Below, in pieces: positions 40,379-45,282 of a stretch of 45,282 nt of DNA (position 1 is the first letter of the stretch; each line of letters starts with the position of its first letter). The position numbers and the translations under genes were made by a program. The notes under the pieces are model-generated. The model made no database searches, was not told where the DNA came from, and was given only the letters and a program-made list of their open reading frames with translations. Origin of the DNA: Paenibacillus lemnae (GTDB lineage Bacteria > Bacillota > Bacilli > Paenibacillales > Paenibacillaceae); the NCBI RefSeq assembly GCF_012933385.1, contig NZ_JABBPN010000028.1, positions 1-45,282 on the forward strand, read 5' to 3'.

Positions 40379-41974
40379 ATGAAACGCTTAAACAGATGGA
40401 TTGTTTTATGTATGATCATCACGGTATTTACATCGTTGCTATCTGCTTGTTCGGGTAAAGGGTCTGAACCAAATACAGCCCAAAACGAGGAAAACGGCAA
40501 TACACCGGTGAAGATCAAATGGTTTGTAGCTGCAGACTGGTACAAAAAACAGTGGGATGCGGAAAATGTTCTGGTAGATAAGATGGTAACAGATGCTACT
40601 GGCGTAACCGTTGAGTTTATCAGCGGAAATGAAGAGAAATTAAGTGCTATGATTGCCTCTGGTGATATTCCGGATGTAGTCACCGTATGGAACATCGCAC
40701 CACAGCGGAAAATATTAGAGAACTCTGGACTGGTTGTTCCTCTGGATGAATTAATTGAGAAGTATACACCTGATTTTAAAGTCGCTCAATCCATCCAGGA
40801 TTGGTATCGTAACGAAGACGGTCATTTTTATGGTTTGCCGAATTACTTCTATGCCGAGGAGACTATGCAGGAAGAAGATACCCTTGCGACCCATATTGAT
40901 ATCGTTGCACGCAGGGACATTATGGAGCAGGTTGGCATTAAGCCGGAAGATTTTAATACCAAGCAAGGAACACTTGATGCGCTTCGAAAAGTCAAAGAGT
41001 CAGGCATTAAATACAATGGTTTTTCGATGATCCCCGCCTATTTTGATCACCACAATCTGGTGCATTTCTTCGGCGCAGCACCTGAAGCTAAAGACGGCAG
41101 CTGGCAGGACATGCTACGTACACCCGAATCACTGGAAGCTTACAAGTTCCTGAATCAACTCTATCGGGAAGGGCTGCTTCCACAGGACAGCATTACATTA
41201 AACGATGATCAAAAGATGGAGAAAATCGCAGCAGGAAGCGTATTCGCGAAAACCAGAGCACTGTTGAGATGGGAAGCGCTTTATCAAAACGACAATAATG
41301 CGGTTTATGTTCCTGTAGGGCCAATCAAAGGTGATGCAGGTAATGATCTGTATGCAACGCCAAGTCCTTTGTCGGGCTGGATGCTGAGCATGATCGGTAC
41401 AGAAAGCAAATATCAGGAAGAAATCATTCGTTTGTTCGAATATTTATCAACCGACGAGATGTCCCTTAACGTTTTTTATGGACCGAAAGACGTGGCCTGG
41501 ACCTACGACGACAATGGTAAGGTTAAATTTACAGAACAGCGAATCAAGGATTTTGCGGACGATCCTGCGGCTGCTCAGCGAAAGTATGGCAACGATACGT
41601 TCGGCTGGCTGATAAACTGGGTACCTATTAAACGGACATGGCCTGAAGCGAGCAATGAATTCGAAAAAGTGATGCAAGAGCATGACAAATACTTTGAACA
41701 ATTTGCTTACAATGATCTCGCTTTTGAGGCAACGACCGTCCAGGGGGGAACTACAGAAGCTGGAGTTGAGGCCAAAATCAAAGATTATCGTGCCAAGATG
41801 GAAGCGAAGATGATTCTTGCGAAGAGCGAGGAAGAGGTTGAAAAAATATTTAATGAAATGCCGGCTCAAGAGGAACAGCTTGGTTATCAGCAATTATATG
41901 ATTATAAAAATAAAGCTTTTCAGGATGCAAAAGCCAGTCTTGGCCAAAAGTTTGCTTATCCGCCAAATCAATAA
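40379..41974 (+). CDS. Extracellular sugar-binding lipoprotein (module 2)
   Basis: A 531-residue lipoprotein with signal peptide and lipobox LSAC (Cys24), a short Ser/Gly/Asn/Glu linker and a type-1 extracellular solute-binding fold: NEEKLSAMIASGDIPDVVTVWN, VPLDELIEKYTPDFKVAQSIQDWY, HIDIVARRDIMEQVGIKPEDFNTKQGTLDALRKV, and a charged helical C-terminus. ATG follows AAAGGGGAGGATTAG. Its downstream neighbour is a GH35 beta-galactosidase, so the ligand is probably a galactose-containing oligosaccharide. Confidence 0.92.
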   Translation: MKRLNRWIVLCMIITVFTSLLSACSGKGSEPNTAQNEENGNTPVKIKWFVAADWYKKQWDAENVLVDKMVTDATGVTVEFISGNEEKLSAMIASGDIPDVVTVWNIAPQRKILENSGLVVPLDELIEKYTPDFKVAQSIQDWYRNEDGHFYGLPNYFYAEETMQEEDTLATHIDIVARRDIMEQVGIKPEDFNTKQGTLDALRKVKESGIKYNGFSMIPAYFDHHNLVHFFGAAPEAKDGSWQDMLRTPESLEAYKFLNQLYREGLLPQDSITLNDDQKMEKIAAGSVFAKTRALLRWEALYQNDNNAVYVPVGPIKGDAGNDLYATPSPLSGWMLSMIGTESKYQEEIIRLFEYLSTDEMSLNVFYGPKDVAWTYDDNGKVKFTEQRIKDFADDPAAAQRKYGNDTFGWLINWVPIKRTWPEASNEFEKVMQEHDKYFEQFAYNDLAFEATTVQGGTTEAGVEAKIKDYRAKMEAKMILAKSEEEVEKIFNEMPAQEEQLGYQQLYDYKNKAFQDAKASLGQKFAYPPNQ

Positions 41975-41978
41975 TCAT

Positions 41979-42022
41979 TCAGGCTTGCAGAGAAAGGGGG
42001 TGACCCTGTTCTGCAAGCCTGA
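41979..42022 (+). promoter_or_regulatory. Intercistronic hairpin between binding protein and GH35 genes
   Basis: Thirteen-base perfect arms TCAGGCTTGCAGA (41979-41991) and TCTGCAAGCCTGA (42010-42022) around an 18-base loop. No T-run follows, so full termination is unlikely. It may stabilise the upstream message or lower readthrough into the glycosidase gene. Confidence 0.65.
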
Positions 42023-42058
42023 TATATTTAATGTGTTCACATGAGAGGAGATGAATAA

Positions 42059-44401
42059 ATGGAATACCCATTAGATGTCAGGATCTCACCAAAACCGATT
42101 TATCGTTCCACTCTTCGGCTAGGAGGAACGAACCCGGAAGGGACAACGATTCAATTCAACAATTATTACATGGAGCTGAACAGCAGGCCATTTATTCCGA
42201 TCTGCGGTGAATTCCATTACTCCCGTTATCCCGAGCAAGATTGGGAGATGGAAATCTCCAAGATGAAAATGTCAGGCATAAATGTGATCGCCACCTATAT
42301 CTTTTGGAATCATCACGAGGAAATTGAAGGCGTATTCAATTGGCAAGGATCCCGAGATATACGAAAATTCACCGAATTGTGTGCACAGCAGGACCTTTAC
42401 GTCATTCTTCGTATCGGACCGTTCTGTCATGGAGAGGTACGCAACGGCGGACTGCCGGATTGGTTGTTTGGCAGATCGTTTGATGTGCGTTCCAATGATG
42501 AAGGCTACCTTAATTATGTACGAAGGCTTTACCAGGAAATCGGGGAACAAGCAGCCGGGTTGATGTTTAAGGATGGGGGACCCGTGATCGGTATTCAGCT
42601 TGAGAACGAGTTCAATGCTGCTGCGGCGCTGTGGGAACTGACCGCCAAACAGGGGGACGAGTACCTAAGCGGAGGCAGTGGAGGTAAGGAGCATATGCGG
42701 ATACTGAAAGAGCTAGCTGAAGAAGTTGGCTTGGATGCACCCATGTACACCTCTACAGGGTGGGGAAATGCACCCATTCTTGAGGATGAAATTCTCCCCT
42801 TATATGGTGGGTATGCTTATACACCCTGGAGTGTAAGCGTTGAGAACAAAATACAGAAGCCGACGGGCGAATATCTTTTTGCCGACTATCACAATGATGA
42901 CGCGGTGAACGAGTTCCAGCCACCTTACCCAAAGTCCAAATATCCATTTGCATGCTGTGAGATGGGCGGCGGGATGCAGACCTGGTATTTATCAAGGTTC
43001 CAAGTCGAACCAGAGAGCGTTGTGGCGATGAGTCTTGTCAAAACTGCAGGCGGATGTAACTTCATAGGGTATTATATGTTTCACGGAGGAACTAATCCGG
43101 TAGGAAGCACGGGATATCTGAACGAGAGCACAACACCTAGAATTACATACGACTTCCAGGCACCGATCGGAGAATTCGGACAGATCCGCCCATCGAATCA
43201 TCTCCTGCGGCCGTTTCATTATTTCTTACAAACCTTTGGCGATGTCTTTGCTCCGATGGCTGCGGTTCTCCCGGAAGGAACGGAATCGATAACGCCGGAG
43301 AATACGGACACACTTCGCTATGCAGTCCGCACAGATGGAAATTCGGGTTTCTTATTCATCAACAACTATCAGGATCATGTCCAGATGAGTGTCAAGGAAA
43401 ATGTCTCTTTTCAGATCACTACAAACACTGGAATACTGCAGTTCCCGCAGAGAATATCACTTACCGTTCAACGGAACGCTGCCATGATGCTGCCGTTTCA
43501 TATGAAACTGGATGGAACAAATCTGCGCTACGCGACAGCTCAGCCTGTAACGGCAGTTCAGTCAAACCAAGCAGCAACCTATTTCTTCGCGATGCCGGAA
43601 GGTGTAGATGGAGAATTCTTATTTGACCTGGATACACAGGACTGTATTAATGCAGAGAGCGGTGAAGTTGAGCGCGATCCGGACGGCTCGGCGATAGTCA
43701 TTGTACCACACGATGAGACAACTTTAATCCGTATACAACGTGCACAGCAGCGGGAACTTCATGTGTTTGTCATGTCTGCAGCGCAGGCAGCCATGATGTG
43801 GGAGACGACAGCGGCTGGCAATCGAAGAATATTGTTCTCTCAAACACCTCTAGCGGTGATTGAAGATCAGCTGGAGTTTGTCATGAATGGAGAGGAACAA
43901 TTCACATTCAGCGAGTATGTTTATGAGGAATCGCTGACTGAATGGAAATCCGGTTCAGAATCTTGTACCTGTGCTGTGGAGATAAAAGGACCAATAGTGA
44001 AATACCGCCTCCAGATCCCGTCCTTATCGTTTCCTTTAACCATCCAGCGGGTTCACGATCATAAAGTTGTAGTCATTTTTGATCATGACAAGCTCCAGGA
44101 ATCAAATGACGTTGTTTTAAATATCAATTATACCGGAAACGTGGGTTATGCGTTTTCCAACGGACGTCTGATTCACGATCACTTCCATAATGGAGCACCA
44201 TGGGAAATCGGCTTGAAGCGATTCGAAGAATTTCTGTCAAACGGGGAAATTGTTCTGGAAACGACACCGCTTCGTGAAGGGGTGATGACGATTGACGCTG
44301 ATGCGGCTATGGCAGTGGAACAGCATTTTACCGGCGAGAAAAAGGCTGTATTTCATCAGATTACCGCTGAACCTGTAAGGCGCATCAAGCTTAAGGTTTA
44401 G
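42059..44401 (+). CDS. Beta-galactosidase, glycoside hydrolase family 35
   Basis: A 780-residue cytoplasmic enzyme. PICGEFHYSRYPEQDWEMEISKMKMSGINVIATYIFWNHHE and PFCHGEVRNGGLPDWL are classic GH35 signatures. GGPVIGIQLENEF carries the acid/base Glu184, and FACCEMGGGMQTW the likely nucleophile Glu301. After ~380 residues come several beta-sandwich domains, making it longer than the minimal enzyme but usual for bacterial GH35. No signal peptide. ATG follows GAGAGGAGATGAATAA. Last gene of importer module 2, so it probably cleaves terminal beta-galactose from imported galactans or arabinogalactan fragments. Confidence 0.93.
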   Translation: MEYPLDVRISPKPIYRSTLRLGGTNPEGTTIQFNNYYMELNSRPFIPICGEFHYSRYPEQDWEMEISKMKMSGINVIATYIFWNHHEEIEGVFNWQGSRDIRKFTELCAQQDLYVILRIGPFCHGEVRNGGLPDWLFGRSFDVRSNDEGYLNYVRRLYQEIGEQAAGLMFKDGGPVIGIQLENEFNAAAALWELTAKQGDEYLSGGSGGKEHMRILKELAEEVGLDAPMYTSTGWGNAPILEDEILPLYGGYAYTPWSVSVENKIQKPTGEYLFADYHNDDAVNEFQPPYPKSKYPFACCEMGGGMQTWYLSRFQVEPESVVAMSLVKTAGGCNFIGYYMFHGGTNPVGSTGYLNESTTPRITYDFQAPIGEFGQIRPSNHLLRPFHYFLQTFGDVFAPMAAVLPEGTESITPENTDTLRYAVRTDGNSGFLFINNYQDHVQMSVKENVSFQITTNTGILQFPQRISLTVQRNAAMMLPFHMKLDGTNLRYATAQPVTAVQSNQAATYFFAMPEGVDGEFLFDLDTQDCINAESGEVERDPDGSAIVIVPHDETTLIRIQRAQQRELHVFVMSAAQAAMMWETTAAGNRRILFSQTPLAVIEDQLEFVMNGEEQFTFSEYVYEESLTEWKSGSESCTCAVEIKGPIVKYRLQIPSLSFPLTIQRVHDHKVVVIFDHDKLQESNDVVLNINYTGNVGYAFSNGRLIHDHFHNGAPWEIGLKRFEEFLSNGEIVLETTPLREGVMTIDADAAMAVEQHFTGEKKAVFHQITAEPVRRIKLKV

Positions 44402-44545
44402 GCTCACATATTGAACAACACAGAGAGCAGTTTGCCAATGGCAGCTGCTCTCTTCTTAGATATGAAGTGCAGGTCGCGGATATTATGTTAAACTACCTAT
44501 ATATTACTCTACAGAAGCCATAATATATGGAAAGAGGGGATATAC

Positions 44546-45181
44546 ATGAAGAAAAGGTATTTACTGATTCCTGCTGCAGTAGTTTGTGTTCTAACTGTGA
44601 CAATTTCTCTTGTCTATGCTTCATCTATTAACAGCAACACAGCATTAGGCAGTCCAACAGATCAGATTCATGCTGAACCAAATCAATACATAGCATCTTT
44701 TGATACAGTGAAAATAGACACCGCAGACTTTCTTTTTTATAAGACAAATGCGCAGCGGGCTGCTGAATTGAACAACGCTGAAATGCCTAGTGATCAACAC
44801 CTTATTAATAATATGCTGAAAGACAAAATAACTGCATATGAAGCTGTACAGCAAGGAATTACCGTGAGCGACGAGGAAGTACAACAAGAAATTGACTTTC
44901 AGCGAGATGTTTTTGAAAATCAAATGGAACAGACTTCTCCAGAAGCACAAGAAGTTTACGATATGATGAAGAACAGAATTAGAATCACAGGATTATCTGA
45001 AGAGGAATTTTGGGATGCTGATTTTGTTAAACAAGTTTATAAAGAAGCATTACTGGAAGGAAAACTAATGAATGCTTTACGCGGTGATGACAAGTCTTTT
45101 GAGACCATTGAAGATTTCCAAAAATACAAAGAAGAATTATTATCAAAATATAAGGATAAAATCAGTTTTAATCTTGAATAA
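44546..45181 (+). CDS. Exported SurA-N-like protein
   Basis: A 211-residue protein with an N-terminal membrane anchor or signal peptide (RYLLIPAAVVCVLTVTISLVYA). It is followed by a helical region resembling the SurA/PrsA N-terminal chaperone domain: FDTVKIDTADFLFYKTNAQRAAELNN, then LINNMLKDKITAYEAVQQGITVSDEEVQQEIDFQRDVFENQM. No parvulin isomerase domain follows; the protein stops soon after LLSKYKDKISFNLE. It may be a stand-alone chaperone-like protein on the outside of the membrane. ATG follows AAAGAGGGGATATAC. Base composition is visibly more AT-rich than its neighbours. Adjacent genes give no context. Confidence 0.75.
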   Translation: MKKRYLLIPAAVVCVLTVTISLVYASSINSNTALGSPTDQIHAEPNQYIASFDTVKIDTADFLFYKTNAQRAAELNNAEMPSDQHLINNMLKDKITAYEAVQQGITVSDEEVQQEIDFQRDVFENQMEQTSPEAQEVYDMMKNRIRITGLSEEEFWDADFVKQVYKEALLEGKLMNALRGDDKSFETIEDFQKYKEELLSKYKDKISFNLE

Positions 45182-45202
45182 TGAAACTTACGAAATGGTA
45201 TT

Positions 45203-45274
45203 ATCCCCTTCAAGTAGACACTCGTAAAAAACCTCATGTGTTAACATGAGGTCATGAGTGAACTTGGAGGGGAT
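45203..45274. repeat. Nested inverted repeat at window end
   Basis: Outer imperfect arms run from ATCCCC at 45203 through CAAGT to CACTC at 45223, and from GAGTG at 45256 through ACTTG to GGGGAT at 45274. They enclose a perfect hairpin with arms ACCTCATG (45231-45238) and CATGAGGT (45245-45252), preceded by an A-run that would give a U-run on the minus strand. GGAGGGG followed by GCAT at the very end could be a ribosome site and start codon cut off by the window. Could be an insertion-sequence end, a small mobile repeat, or a minus-strand terminator. Confidence 0.5.
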
Positions 45275-45282
45275 TTTTGCAT

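Noticed and set aside
39937..40695. 252-codon open frame on the minus strand
   Set aside because: Antisense to the module 2 permease and binding-protein genes, crosses their boundary, and has no recognisable domain.
1..45282. CRISPR arrays, tRNA or rRNA genes, prophage genes
   Set aside because: No regularly spaced direct repeats, no cloverleaf or conserved rRNA segments and no phage structural genes were recognised on either strand by reading.

Overview
The window looks like chromosomal DNA from a Paenibacillus or a close Paenibacillaceae relative. This is inferred from the gene families, not from a marker gene. The clues are two YesM/YesN two-component systems each paired with an LplA/B/C-type sugar importer lacking its own ATPase, several sugar-degrading enzymes, exported stalk-domain (copper amine oxidase N-terminal type) proteins, strong GGAGG ribosome sites, and frequent GTG/TTG starts. 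No rRNA, tRNA, CRISPR array, prophage or complete insertion sequence was seen.

Layout. 1-5.7 kb: a YitT membrane protein with UppP undecaprenyl-diphosphatase, a nitroreductase facing a general-stress flavin-binding-type protein, and an arsR-arsB-arsC operon behind its own promoter/operator. 5.8-8.2 kb: a YtrA-type GntR repressor, ABC ATPase and ABC-2 permease, controlled by a promoter buried in a long palindrome; the repressor appears to start at ATC. A DUF302 protein follows. 8.3-14.4 kb: a large GH106-like glycosidase whose 3' end overlaps a convergent Acr3/bile-acid-type transporter, a decapitated WYL regulator, a GyrI-like protein with an unknown partner, and a uronate-dehydrogenase-like enzyme. 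14.5-17.6 kb: two tandem DUF4038-type glycosidases behind a perfect LacI-type palindrome. 17.7-21.9 kb: a small stalk-domain protein, a berberine-bridge-type flavoprotein, an alpha/beta hydrolase, an unknown protein and a UPF0303 protein.

21.9-29.0 kb: importer module 1 (binding protein and two permeases on the minus strand) diverges from its YesM/YesN pair. 29.0-34.3 kb: an ECF sigma factor fused in frame to a degenerate peptidase-MA-like domain, a TetR-methionine aminopeptidase operon, and a secreted trypsin-like protease with stalk and beta-propeller domains. 34.4-35.7 kb: an ATP-grasp ligase. 35.7-44.4 kb: YesM/YesN pair 2 (minus) diverging from importer module 2, which continues into a GH35 beta-galactosidase; both transcripts carry cre-like CcpA sites. 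44.5 kb to the end: a SurA-N-like exported protein and a nested inverted repeat of unknown origin.

Read together, much of the window supports uptake and dismantling of plant cell-wall side-chain sugars (galactosides, probably rhamnose-, apiose- or uronate-containing fragments), with stress and detoxification genes between. The most unusual items are the sigma-pseudopeptidase fusion with an internal ribosome site, the ATC-started GntR repressor, the TetR-MetAP pair and the stalk-protease-propeller architecture. No wholly new multi-gene system could be demonstrated from sequence alone.
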